Assembly (NCBI GenBank): GCA_002709955.1
Contig: PAQY01000003.1
Coordinates: 107,158-171,157 of the forward strand
From: Rhodospirillaceae bacterium
GTDB lineage: Bacteria > Pseudomonadota > Alphaproteobacteria > UBA8366 > Aestuariispiraceae
DNA: 64,000 bases
Direction of reading: 5' to 3'
The notes beneath the pieces were generated by a model. It worked only from the letters and a program-made list of their open reading frames with translations. It ran no database searches and had not been told where the DNA came from. The first letter of the stretch is position 1. Every line of letters starts with the position of its first letter. The position numbers were made by a program, and so were the translations under genes. This document shows positions 33,840 through 42,600 of the stretch, piece after piece.

Positions 33840-35252
33840 TTATTGTGGGTCTGTTTGTGATGATTGAAAGCGGGCATCCGCATTGGTTCTGGGATCAACA
33901 CCCGCCCGCATTGCCCCAGTCGCTTTCAGTATTTCAATGATCTGCAGGGCAGACCGATGGCCATGGGGTTCGATTGACTTTTGCGTCCCATCACGCTGTG
34001 CATGATCCGATTCCCAGAGGATATCGCCTGATGGCGACAAGCCCCATTTCGGGGCATCAATGGCTGCTTGCGGATCACGACCTTGCAGCAGGGCATGGGT
34101 CGCCTGCAGGTTCCAAACGGCCTGGTTCACGCCGCCAGGTGTCCCGCCCCAAAATTCTGACCCAACCGTATCCAAAAACCAGGCATTCAATGTTGTTGCG
34201 GGAATGGACAAAGGGGACGGCGCGTTCCAGTGGTCGGGGCCGACGCCTTGTGCAAATCCCCGTCCCGGCCTGTTATTCAGCACCAGATCGTATTCCGGCA
34301 CAACAACCCCTGCCCCATAGCGTGGGAAAGAATTTGAATGCACCAAAACGACACGGTTGCCTTTGGAGTCCGCTGCGGTAACAACGGATGTCCCCCCTGT
34401 CGCACCGGATCCAAAGGCGTCTTGCGCCTGCAACAGCGCTTGCGTTTCGGACAGCCCGCCCATTGTGCTTTTCAATGCCTGGGCATGGACAACACCATGG
34501 GTGGGGTGAGGCGTTGTATAAAGGGTCGCCGTATCATTCACCACGGTCCGGTCACATGGCATTTCGGTCGCAACGGCGCGGATCATATCGTCCCGCTGCA
34601 ACATCCCTTCCAGATCATTGACATAGGAAATAATTTCTTCCCCGATCTTCCCATGAAACAAGCGACCCTGTTCCGTGCCGAATGCCTGCAAAAGTTTCGC
34701 CAGGCCAGGCAGATGCAAATCCGCCCCGACCTCCGGCAACTTGCCATTCGGAAGATACGGAATGTCGCCATTCCATTGCCGCAACAACGCTTCAGATTCT
34801 TCCGTCAGACGCACTGCGACAGGTGTCCACCTCACACCATCCTGGGCCATCCTGATGGCTGGTTCCAACAGTGTCTTGAAGGGCAGGTCACCATACCCAG
34901 CCAAGCGCGCATAACCCTCGGGTGCACCCGCCCCACCGATTGAGCATGGCCCCGTAGCCGCCAGCGCCGCACCTTGGGTCAGGGCCAGGGGCCCGCGCCC
35001 AATTGCCAACAGTGTCCGCACCGGTTCGCCCGGGCGTTTGTACAAGGCAACGATATCGCCCGCCAAACCGCATTTCATAGGCAGCCAAACGGTTTCCGCA
35101 AAGGCAGCCGCCAAGGCTGCGTCAAAGGCATTCCCGCCCTTGTTGAACATCGCCAGCCCCGCATCGGCTGCTTCTGAGACGGCGGCTGTTACTACGGCAG
35201 CACCATCACCTTGAGCAGAAGAATTGGTCGATTTCTGGGGGGGTGAGAGCAT
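33840..35252 (-). CDS. Gamma-glutamyltransferase family protein (cytoplasmic)
   Basis: A 470-residue member of the gamma-glutamyltransferase Ntn-hydrolase family. The N-terminal part has the typical GGNAFDAALAAAFAETVWLP; the self-cleavage Thr should be in GSGATGGTSVVTAADSKGN (about residue 300), followed by RPGRGFAQG and GGTPGGVNQ. No signal peptide is present, unlike periplasmic glutathione-degrading GGT, so it should work in the cytoplasm. In this operon it may hydrolyse a gamma-glutamyl or other amide intermediate, but that is inference. It lies between the second aldehyde dehydrogenase and the cupin gene. Confidence 0.85.
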   Translation of the reverse strand: MLSPPQKSTNSSAQGDGAAVVTAAVSEAADAGLAMFNKGGNAFDAALAAAFAETVWLPMKCGLAGDIVALYKRPGEPVRTLLAIGRGPLALTQGAALAATGPCSIGGAGAPEGYARLAGYGDLPFKTLLEPAIRMAQDGVRWTPVAVRLTEESEALLRQWNGDIPYLPNGKLPEVGADLHLPGLAKLLQAFGTEQGRLFHGKIGEEIISYVNDLEGMLQRDDMIRAVATEMPCDRTVVNDTATLYTTPHPTHGVVHAQALKSTMGGLSETQALLQAQDAFGSGATGGTSVVTAADSKGNRVVLVHSNSFPRYGAGVVVPEYDLVLNNRPGRGFAQGVGPDHWNAPSPLSIPATTLNAWFLDTVGSEFWGGTPGGVNQAVWNLQATHALLQGRDPQAAIDAPKWGLSPSGDILWESDHAQRDGTQKSIEPHGHRSALQIIEILKATGAMRAGVDPRTNADARFQSSQTDPQ

Positions 35253-35267
35253 ACTAGATCAGCCCTA

Positions 35268-36725
35268 TCATTTTTGCGATGGCAGACGGATGCCCAGGAA
35301 TTTCAGCGTGGTCATTTCCTCCATGGCGTATTTGACGCCTTCACGACCGGAACCACTCTTCCCGAATCCCCCAAAGGGATAGTTATCCAACCGGAAGCGA
35401 CTGGCCTCATTAATCCAGACCGACCCGGCTTGAACTTCTCGCCCGACCTTGAAGGCCGTATCCAAACTGCCTGTGAAGCAAGAGGCTTGAAGGCCAAACT
35501 CACAATCATTCGCCAATCGGATCGCATCCTCCACCCCATCAGCCTGCATCAACACAGCAACCGGGCCGAACACCTCTTCCTGTACGACGCGGCATGTGGA
35601 TGGAACCCCTTCAATCAGGGTTGGATGTATCAGGCAGCCCTGACGGTTGGGCTGAGTCAACAGGCGCCCACCGGCGGCGACAGCATCATTGATCATTGCT
35701 TCAATACGCTCGGCAGAGCGGGCATGAACCACAGGCCCTAAATCTGTATCAGCCTGGGCCGGGTCCCCAGCCCTCATCTTGGAAACACGATCCAGCAGAG
35801 CCTCAACAAACGCCCCATAGACCGTGCGATCCACAATGATGCGCTGTGTCGAAATACACTGCTGACCGCTGGCTTCGAAGGCAGAGGGGGCAATACGCGC
35901 CGCCGCATCCTGAATATCCGCATCGGCGCAAACAATATTGGCAGAATTCCCACCCAGCTCGCCCAGAAATGGCTTAGCACCGCCAGCTTTGGCCAGCGCC
36001 TCTCCCGCAGCGGTCCCACCCGTTAGGGTTACCACGGCGATGTCCGGATGGGCCGCCAGGGCCAGGGCCTCTTGCGCATCCCCCAGGATGACCTGGAAAA
36101 GCCCTTCGGGTAGGCCAGCCTGCGCGAACAGGGCGGCGATGCGTAACGCGACCGCAGCCCCTTCCGGCGATGGCTTAACGATAATGGCATTACCGGTCGC
36201 CAGGGCGGGCGCGACCTTTTGAACCAACAGGTTCGCCGGCGCATTAAAGGGGGTCACGCCCAGAACGACACCAAAGGGAACGCGATCCGCATATCCAATG
36301 CGCCCCGCCCCCGCTGCGCTGGAATCCAGTGGCACCATCTCGCCTGCCATTTCCAGGATATGGCGGGCACAGGACCGTATGAAAGCAGCACTGCGACCAA
36401 CTTCAAATTTCGCCGCCTTAACCGGCTTGCCGATCATCTTCACCATCATCCCAGACAAGGCATCCTGATCTGCGTCGATGCGCGCTGCAGCGGCCTCTAA
36501 CCACTGGGAGCGCTGCAAACGGGTGGCATTCCGGTTCTTCTGAAATGCTGTTTTCGCAGCGGCAACAGCATGATTAATTCCGGTTGTCCCCGCACAATGC
36601 ATCTGGGCAACCGTACTACCAGTCCAGGGATTGATGATGTCGATAGACCGATCCGAAGCGTCAGGGTCAAACGCATCTGCATTAACAAATGAATAGAACG
36701 CCTCTATCGATGCATCGCTCGACAT
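35268..36725 (-). CDS. NAD(P)-dependent aldehyde dehydrogenase (second copy)
   Basis: A 485-residue aldehyde dehydrogenase of the succinate-semialdehyde/phosphonoacetaldehyde-like branch. The catalytic Cys is in FEASGQQCISTQR, the base Glu in FLGELGGNSANIV, and the cofactor fold has VVTLTGGTAAGEA. An in-frame TTG lies two codons upstream, but the ATG at 36725 has GAGAGGG six bases before it. First gene of the operon ALDH, GGT-like, cupin, CoxM, CoxS, CoxL. The site C palindrome is about 40 bases upstream. Clearly different in sequence from the ALDH at 27398, so it probably serves another step. Confidence 0.92.
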   Translation of the reverse strand: MSSDASIEAFYSFVNADAFDPDASDRSIDIINPWTGSTVAQMHCAGTTGINHAVAAAKTAFQKNRNATRLQRSQWLEAAAARIDADQDALSGMMVKMIGKPVKAAKFEVGRSAAFIRSCARHILEMAGEMVPLDSSAAGAGRIGYADRVPFGVVLGVTPFNAPANLLVQKVAPALATGNAIIVKPSPEGAAVALRIAALFAQAGLPEGLFQVILGDAQEALALAAHPDIAVVTLTGGTAAGEALAKAGGAKPFLGELGGNSANIVCADADIQDAAARIAPSAFEASGQQCISTQRIIVDRTVYGAFVEALLDRVSKMRAGDPAQADTDLGPVVHARSAERIEAMINDAVAAGGRLLTQPNRQGCLIHPTLIEGVPSTCRVVQEEVFGPVAVLMQADGVEDAIRLANDCEFGLQASCFTGSLDTAFKVGREVQAGSVWINEASRFRLDNYPFGGFGKSGSGREGVKYAMEEMTTLKFLGIRLPSQK

Positions 36726-36763
36726 GTTCAACCCTCTCTACAACATAAAACGACATTGCATAA

Positions 36764-36781
36764 TAACTAACTAGTTAGATA
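36764..36781. promoter_or_regulatory. Putative TetR operator, site C (ALDH operon / tetR)
   Basis: TAACTAACTAGTTAGATA lies in the 276-base divergent promoter between the ALDH operon and the tetR gene. The left arm is the full consensus TAACTAAC and the right arm differs from GTTAGTTA at one base. It is the copy closest to the TetR gene (about 220 bases), which supports TetR as the ligand protein. Nothing else distinctive is seen in the rest of this gap. Confidence 0.72.
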
Positions 36782-37001
36782 ATATGTGTCAACGGGCGGT
36801 GTTGCCAAGCCCTGTTATCGTTTTGTGGAAAGGGATGCTGCCAGTTGTATTTGAATTTCCAACACTGTAAAACAAGCCACATTCAGGAAACGTCCAGGTC
36901 GTGCCCCCGCTTTTACAGTTGGGCATGGTTTTACATCAATTGTGCCCTGATTGCCATTGCGGTGGTTCTGTTTGGGAAACAATACGAATTGGGGAATAAA
37001 A

Positions 37002-37649
37002 ATGGCAAAGGCCCTTAAGAAGGCGAAGCCTGAAGTGAAACGTGACTCCGCGGCGTCTCAAGAGCGAATCTTGATTGCCGCCACAAAAGAGTTTTCCGAA
37101 AAAGGCTATGACGGCGCGCGCGTTGATGCCATTGCCTTATCATCGCAACTGAACAAGAACGCGCTGTACCATTATTTTGGCAGCAAGGAGAAACTGTTCA
37201 TCGCCGTGCTGGAACGGGCCTATGCCACGATCCGGGACCGGCAAAGCGACCTCAGCATTCGCGGCATGGACCCGGAAGAAGGGATGCGCCGACTGGTTGA
37301 ATTCACCGCAAAGATCTGGGTTGAGATGCCAGAATTCAATCGCCTGCTGGCCAGTGAAAACTTGCATGAGGCCCGGCATGTCAAACAATCCAAGAAAATC
37401 CCGGAAATGTACAATCCCCTGCTGGATACGATTAAGGAAATCCTGAAAAAAGGCGCGGATACTGGAAAATTCCGCGATGATGTTGACCCGACGGATCTCT
37501 ATATCTCCATCACGGCACTGTCCGCACACTATATCTCACATCGATACACGTTTGAGGCCATTTTCAATCAAGGCCTGATGAAACCAGCGCGCCTGCAGCA
37601 ACGCATCGACCATGCCGCAGACATGATCATTCGGTATCTTGAAAAGTAA
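37002..37649 (+). CDS. TetR family transcriptional regulator
   Basis: A 215-residue TetR-type repressor. The helix-turn-helix is about residues 22-66 (ILIAATKEFSEKGYDGARV, then LNKNALYHYFGSKEKLF); the rest is the helical ligand and dimer domain, close to the TetR_C domain of RutR-like regulators. The first in-frame ATG is at 36951, but the one at 37002 has GGGGA upstream and begins with a Lys-rich tail common before TetR HTHs. It is divergent from the ALDH operon and followed by the aspartate dehydrogenase gene. It is the best candidate to bind the three shared palindromes. Confidence 0.93.
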   Translation: MAKALKKAKPEVKRDSAASQERILIAATKEFSEKGYDGARVDAIALSSQLNKNALYHYFGSKEKLFIAVLERAYATIRDRQSDLSIRGMDPEEGMRRLVEFTAKIWVEMPEFNRLLASENLHEARHVKQSKKIPEMYNPLLDTIKEILKKGADTGKFRDDVDPTDLYISITALSAHYISHRYTFEAIFNQGLMKPARLQQRIDHAADMIIRYLEK

Positions 37650-37667
37650 GATTTAAGGAACCCTTCT

Positions 37668-38468
37668 ATGCTCTCCCTAGTACTCATTGGTTATGGCCCC
37701 ATCGCGTCTTATGTGCGCGATCATCTACCCAAAGACAGTGGCGTAAAGATTGCCGCTGTCTTGTGCCGTCCAGACCGGGAAGACACGGCGCGGGCTTTCG
37801 GCGGGGCCGATGTTATGATCGCAACGGATGTGTCAGACCTGCCCACAGACCAGCTTGATCTGGCGGTCGATTGCGCCGGGCATGGGGGCCTGACCGATCA
37901 TGGTGTTGCCCTGCTACAGGCGGGGGTGAAGGTTCTATCCCTGTCGGTTGGGGCAATGGCGGATCCCGATTTGGCACAACGTCTGGAAGCGGCCGCGCAA
38001 AAGGGTAAAACCCAGTTGGAATTCGCAACCGGTGCCATTGGGGGCATTGATGCCTTGTCTTCAGCAAAAATCGGGGGCCTGTCCCAGGTGCGCTACGTTG
38101 CTCGCAAGCCACCCCTAGGCTGGGCGGGAACCCCAGCGGAAACTGTCATGGATCTGGCAACAATTACAAAGCCGACAGAACATTTCCGCGGCCCGGCCCG
38201 CGAGGCCGCCCTGCGCTATCCCAAAAATGCCAATGTCGCAGCCATGGTCGCCCTGGCCGGATTGGGACTGGATGCAACAGAAGCCGTCCTGATCGCCGAC
38301 CCAACCGCCAAAGGCAACCACCACGCCATCGAAGCAAGCGGCACCTTTGGCACAATCACAATCCAACTGGAGGGCAAAACCCTCCCTGACAACCCAAAAT
38401 CCTCCGCCCTGGCAGCAATGAGCATGGTAAGATCAATCCTGCGCCACACCGCATCCATTGCGATCTGA
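37668..38468 (+). CDS. L-aspartate dehydrogenase
   Basis: A 266-residue NAD(P)-dependent aspartate dehydrogenase. The N-terminal Rossmann motif is LIGYGPIASYV; CAGHGGLTDHGV and FATGAIGGIDALSSAKIGGL match the family, and LPDNPKSSALAAMSMVRS near the C-terminus is typical. It interconverts aspartate and iminoaspartate/oxaloacetate plus ammonia. Such genes occur in NAD synthesis, but also inside aromatic catabolic clusters, as here, directly after tetR with 18 bases between. It might remove an amino group from a pathway intermediate; this is inference. Confidence 0.9.
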   Translation: MLSLVLIGYGPIASYVRDHLPKDSGVKIAAVLCRPDREDTARAFGGADVMIATDVSDLPTDQLDLAVDCAGHGGLTDHGVALLQAGVKVLSLSVGAMADPDLAQRLEAAAQKGKTQLEFATGAIGGIDALSSAKIGGLSQVRYVARKPPLGWAGTPAETVMDLATITKPTEHFRGPAREAALRYPKNANVAAMVALAGLGLDATEAVLIADPTAKGNHHAIEASGTFGTITIQLEGKTLPDNPKSSALAAMSMVRSILRHTASIAI

Positions 38469-38649
38469 AGGCCAGGTTGCAGACCTTCTGCCCCATTCTG
38501 GTTTTGGGTAAGTTGCTCGCCATTTCTATTGACCGTTTAGGGGCGCATCTAATGAAATTTGACTCTTCTAAGCAGGAAGCCTGTTAAAAATAGGAAGATC
38601 AACATTAGCGCTTTCTCTTAAAAATCCTATCCCTATGGATGATTAAGAG

Positions 38650-39507
38650 TCAGCCCATACCGCATACCCGGTCTGGTCGGGTGAAAATTTCGAACCCATC
38701 GGTGCGTGCGATCGCGATGATGGTAATTCCGGCCTGTTGCGCCGTGCGCAAGGCCAGGGAGGTTGGTGCGGAAACTGCCATCAGGACTGGGACGCCAAGC
38801 GTCGCGGCCTTCTGGACAATTTCGACGGAAACGCGGCTGGTAATCACGGCGATGCCATTGCTGGCCGCCACGCCATTTCGCGCCAGCGCGCCGACCAGTT
38901 TATCCATGGCATTGTGCCGACCAAGATCTTCCCGTGCAGTGACCATGCCGGAACCCGGTTGCCAAAAGCCCGCCGCATGCACAGCGCGCGTCGCGCGATG
39001 CAAGGCCTGAGACTCCGTCAATGCCGCCAGTGCCGTCATCAACTGGTCCGGACTAAAGCGTGCATCACTGGCAACCACCGGCACCACCGGCAAGGCTTCC
39101 CCAAGGCTTTCAATGCCACACAGACCACAGCCGGTCGGCCCGGCCATCATGCGCCGTCGTTTGGAAAGTTTCCTGCTGCACTGGTCGGCAATCCACATCC
39201 TGGCTTCAATTCCCCCATCAAGCGACAGGATCTCAAGTGACTCTATATCGTCAACGGACTGGACAATGCGCTCCGTCAGGCTGAACCCGACCGCAAAATC
39301 CTCCAGATCCGCAGGCGTTGCCATCATCACGGCCTGGGTACTGCCATTATAGGTTAATGCAACAGCAACCTCCTCCGGCACATCGCGGGGGCTAGCAGGC
39401 AACATCGCGCCGCGCCACGCCATTGGGACAACAGTCACGCGGGTGTCTGGCAGGGGTGCAGACTCATCATCCGCCAGCACGGTCGCCATGGCGCGTTTTC
39501 CCCCCAT
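38650..39507 (-). CDS. fdhD: Formate dehydrogenase accessory sulfurtransferase FdhD
   Basis: A 285-residue FdhD/FdsC-type protein that passes sulfur from IscS to the molybdenum cofactor of formate dehydrogenase. The Cys pair is visible in AGPTGCGLCGIESLG (Cys-x2-Cys); ARTDGFEIFTRPDRV ends the protein as usual. Last gene of the fds operon, starting four bases after the delta-subunit stop. It is convergent with the aspartate dehydrogenase; the 181-base gap between them holds only a small hairpin (GCAGA-CCT-TCTGC). Confidence 0.94.
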   Translation of the reverse strand: MGGKRAMATVLADDESAPLPDTRVTVVPMAWRGAMLPASPRDVPEEVAVALTYNGSTQAVMMATPADLEDFAVGFSLTERIVQSVDDIESLEILSLDGGIEARMWIADQCSRKLSKRRRMMAGPTGCGLCGIESLGEALPVVPVVASDARFSPDQLMTALAALTESQALHRATRAVHAAGFWQPGSGMVTAREDLGRHNAMDKLVGALARNGVAASNGIAVITSRVSVEIVQKAATLGVPVLMAVSAPTSLALRTAQQAGITIIAIARTDGFEIFTRPDRVCGMG

Positions 39508-39511
39508 CAGG

Positions 39512-39733
39512 TCACGCAGCCTGCTGCAAATGGCCCATCGCCCGCGTCACCAGCGGGTGCAGCCCAGTGCCATTATCAGCCACATAGCGGTCCAGCCTTG
39601 CACGCATCGCGCTGGTCCAGAAATCACGAATATGCTCAGCCGTTCCGTTCACCGCCTCTTCTTCCGGATAGGCCTGGAAAAAGGTAGCAATCTGATTTGC
39701 CATGCGGATCAGTTCCTCAATGTCGTCACTCAT
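39512..39733 (-). CDS. fdsD: NAD-dependent formate dehydrogenase delta subunit
   Basis: A 73-residue protein with the family pattern IRMANQIATFFQAYPEEEAVNGTAEHIRDFW. FdsD is a small subunit needed for assembly or stability of the soluble formate dehydrogenase. Its ATG overlaps the stop of the alpha-subunit gene (ATGA) and its stop is four bases before fdhD, so all are co-translated. Confidence 0.92.
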   Translation of the reverse strand: MSDDIEELIRMANQIATFFQAYPEEEAVNGTAEHIRDFWTSAMRARLDRYVADNGTGLHPLVTRAMGHLQQAA

Positions 39734-42582
39734 TCCGCTGGCTCCGATTCAGTGCGATAATTGGTGCGCTTGATCTCTTCATACGCCACCTGCCAGTCCG
39801 AAGGCTGGTTCGACCGAACAATCTGTACAGCCGTGACTTTATATTCCGGGCAGTTCGTGGCCCAATCCGAAAATTCTGTCGTGATGACATTGGCACCGGA
39901 AACCGGGTGATGGAATGTCGTATAGACAACCCCCTGCGGCATCCTTTCTGAAATCTGTGCCGGCAGGGACACAGCGCCTTTGCGGCTTTGGATGGAAACC
40001 CTGTCGCCATCGGCAATCCCCCGTTCTTCAGCATCAAAGGGGTGGATTTCCAACACATCCGTTTCGTGCCATCGGGAGTTTTCCGTGCGGCGGGTCTGTG
40101 CGCCAACATTATACTGGCTGAGGATCCGACCCGTTGTCAGGATTAACGGGAAGCTTCGGTTGGTCCGCTCCTCTGTCGGCACATATTCGGTAATCATGAA
40201 TCGTCCCTTGCCCCGAACGAAGCCTGCAACATGCATGGTCGGGGTGCCGTTTGGTGCCTTGTCGTTGACCGGCCATTGCAAGGAACCATCCCGATCCAGC
40301 CGGGCAAAACTGACACCGGAGAATGTGGGCGTCAGCCGGGCGATTTCATCCATGATCTCACTTGAAGAGCTATAGTGCATATCATAGCCCATTGCCCGTG
40401 AGAGACGGGCGACAACTTCCCATTCCGAAAGTCCGCTTTGCTCCGTCATCACGGGGCGCACACGATTGATGCGACGTTCAGCGTTGGTGAAGGTGCCGTC
40501 CTTTTCCAGAAAGGATGTGCCGGGCAGGAATACCTGGGCAAAGGCCGCCGTTTCATTCAGGAACAGGTCCTGTACGACGATACACTCCATCGATTCCAAA
40601 GCCGCCGTCACATGGTGTGTATTCGGGTCGGATTGCGCGATATCCTCCCCCTGTACGAACAAGCCACGGAAACTGCCATCAAGCGCTGCGGCAAACATGT
40701 TTGGTATGCGCAGACCCGGTTCCGGTGAAAGCGTGACATCCCAATCCGCCTCAAATGTGCCGCGCGCCACAGCGTCGGCAACGTGCCGATAGCCGGGAAG
40801 CTCATGCGGGAAGGACCCCATATCGCACGAACCCTGCACATTGTTCTGACCACGCAACGGATTCACACCGACGCCTTCGCGCCCGATATTACCCGTTGCC
40901 ATGGCCAGATTCGCCATGGCCATAACCATTGTGGATCCCTGGCTGTGTTCCGTCACGCCCAGCCCATAATAGATCGCCCCATTCTTGCCGGTGGCGTACA
41001 GCCGCGCGGCTTCACGGATGGTTTGCGGATCGACGCCAATTTTTTCAGACAGGGCTTCCGGTGCATTTCGTGCCTCCGCAACAAAGGCGCGCCAGCGGGC
41101 AAAATCCGCCTCCTCACAGCGTTCGGCGACGAATTCTTCATCCACCAGGCCTTCCGTTACCACGACATGCGCCAGGGCATTCATCAAGGCGACATTGGTG
41201 CCAGGGCGCAATTGAATATGGTGGCTGGCGGACACATGGGGCGACCGCACCAGATCGATCTTCCGTGGATCCGCCACGATCAGCTTTGCCCCGGCGCGCA
41301 GCCGCTTCTTCATGCGGGATGCAAATACCGGATGACCGTCTGTCGGATTGGCACCGATCACCAGAATGACATCTGCCTTTTCAACCGACTTGAAGTTTTG
41401 CGTCCCGGCCGATGTGCCAAAGGTGGTCTTCAACCCATAACCCGTTGGCGAATGGCAGACCCGTGCGCAGGTATCGACATTGTTATTGCCAAAGGCCGCG
41501 CGGATCATTTTCTGGACGACAAAGACTTCTTCATTCGTGCAGCGGGATGATGTGATGCCGCCGATTGAACCATTACCATATTTCTGCTGAATCGATTTGA
41601 ACCGGTCTGCAGCAAAGGCAATCGCCTCATCCCAGGAGACCTTGCGCCAGGGATCAGTGATCTTGTCGCGCACCATTGGGGTTGTAATGCGGTCCTTATG
41701 GGTCGCATACCCCCAGGCGAAGCGGCCTTTGACGCAGGAATGGCCCTCATTCGCGCCACCATCCTTATAGGGAACCATACGAACGACCTGATCGCCCTGC
41801 ATCTCTGCCTTAAAAGAACAGCCGACGCCGCAATAGGCACAGGTGGTCAGCACCGACCGATTTGGTACACCATGGTCATAGACCGACTTTTCCATCAGGG
41901 TCGCAGTCGGGCAGGCCTGAACGCAGGCACCACAGGAAACGCATTCGGAGCCAAAGAAGTTATCCGATGCCGTACCGGCTGAAACCTTGGAATCAAACCC
42001 ACGCCCCTGGATCGTCAGTGCAAAGGTGCCTTGAACTTCTTCGCAGGCCCTGACACAGCGTGAACAGACAATGCATTTCGATGAATCGAAGTGGAAATAG
42101 GGGTTGGACTCGTCCTTTGGCTCGGCGGCTTCAGCGAAATGCTTTTCCCCCTGAAAGCCATATCGGACATCCCGCAAGCCCACTTCACCGGCCGTGTCCT
42201 GCAATTCACAGTCACCATTGGCCGCACAGGTCAGACAATCCAGCGGATGGTCCGATATATACAGCTCCATCACACCACGGCGAATCTTCTCCAATCGGGG
42301 TGTCTGGGTGCGCACACTCATCCCCTCGCGTACTGGTGTGGTGCAGGATGCGGGCGTGCCACGCACACCGTCGATCTCTACCAGGCACATCCGGCAGGAT
42401 CCCCATGCGTTTACCATATCGGTAGCACATAATTTTGGGATATCCTGACCCAGTTCGCTGGCCGCGCGCATCACCGATGTGCCTTCCGGCACCGTAATGG
42501 TGCGACCGTTGATCTGAACGGTTACCGTTTTTTCAGTCTCCCGCTTGGGCGTGCCGAAATCAGGTTCTACAAGAAGTGCCAT
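39730..42582 (-). CDS. fdsA: NAD-dependent formate dehydrogenase alpha subunit
   Basis: A 950-residue catalytic subunit of the soluble FdsABG formate dehydrogenase. The N-terminal NuoG-like part carries a 2Fe-2S domain (GSCRMCLVEIDG), CLTCAANGDCELQ, and 4Fe-4S motifs such as CSRCVRACEEVQG and CVSCGACVQACPT. Next comes TCAYCGVGCSFKAEM and the bis-MGD domain, where the Mo-ligand Cys is in CARVCHSPTGYGLKTTFG. It oxidises formate to CO2 and passes electrons to the NAD site on FdsB. In this organism formate may come from the N-formylmaleamate deformylase encoded near the right end. Confidence 0.96.
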   Translation of the reverse strand: MALLVEPDFGTPKRETEKTVTVQINGRTITVPEGTSVMRAASELGQDIPKLCATDMVNAWGSCRMCLVEIDGVRGTPASCTTPVREGMSVRTQTPRLEKIRRGVMELYISDHPLDCLTCAANGDCELQDTAGEVGLRDVRYGFQGEKHFAEAAEPKDESNPYFHFDSSKCIVCSRCVRACEEVQGTFALTIQGRGFDSKVSAGTASDNFFGSECVSCGACVQACPTATLMEKSVYDHGVPNRSVLTTCAYCGVGCSFKAEMQGDQVVRMVPYKDGGANEGHSCVKGRFAWGYATHKDRITTPMVRDKITDPWRKVSWDEAIAFAADRFKSIQQKYGNGSIGGITSSRCTNEEVFVVQKMIRAAFGNNNVDTCARVCHSPTGYGLKTTFGTSAGTQNFKSVEKADVILVIGANPTDGHPVFASRMKKRLRAGAKLIVADPRKIDLVRSPHVSASHHIQLRPGTNVALMNALAHVVVTEGLVDEEFVAERCEEADFARWRAFVAEARNAPEALSEKIGVDPQTIREAARLYATGKNGAIYYGLGVTEHSQGSTMVMAMANLAMATGNIGREGVGVNPLRGQNNVQGSCDMGSFPHELPGYRHVADAVARGTFEADWDVTLSPEPGLRIPNMFAAALDGSFRGLFVQGEDIAQSDPNTHHVTAALESMECIVVQDLFLNETAAFAQVFLPGTSFLEKDGTFTNAERRINRVRPVMTEQSGLSEWEVVARLSRAMGYDMHYSSSSEIMDEIARLTPTFSGVSFARLDRDGSLQWPVNDKAPNGTPTMHVAGFVRGKGRFMITEYVPTEERTNRSFPLILTTGRILSQYNVGAQTRRTENSRWHETDVLEIHPFDAEERGIADGDRVSIQSRKGAVSLPAQISERMPQGVVYTTFHHPVSGANVITTEFSDWATNCPEYKVTAVQIVRSNQPSDWQVAYEEIKRTNYRTESEPAE

Positions 42583-42600
42583 CGGTCATCTCCAATCCGT

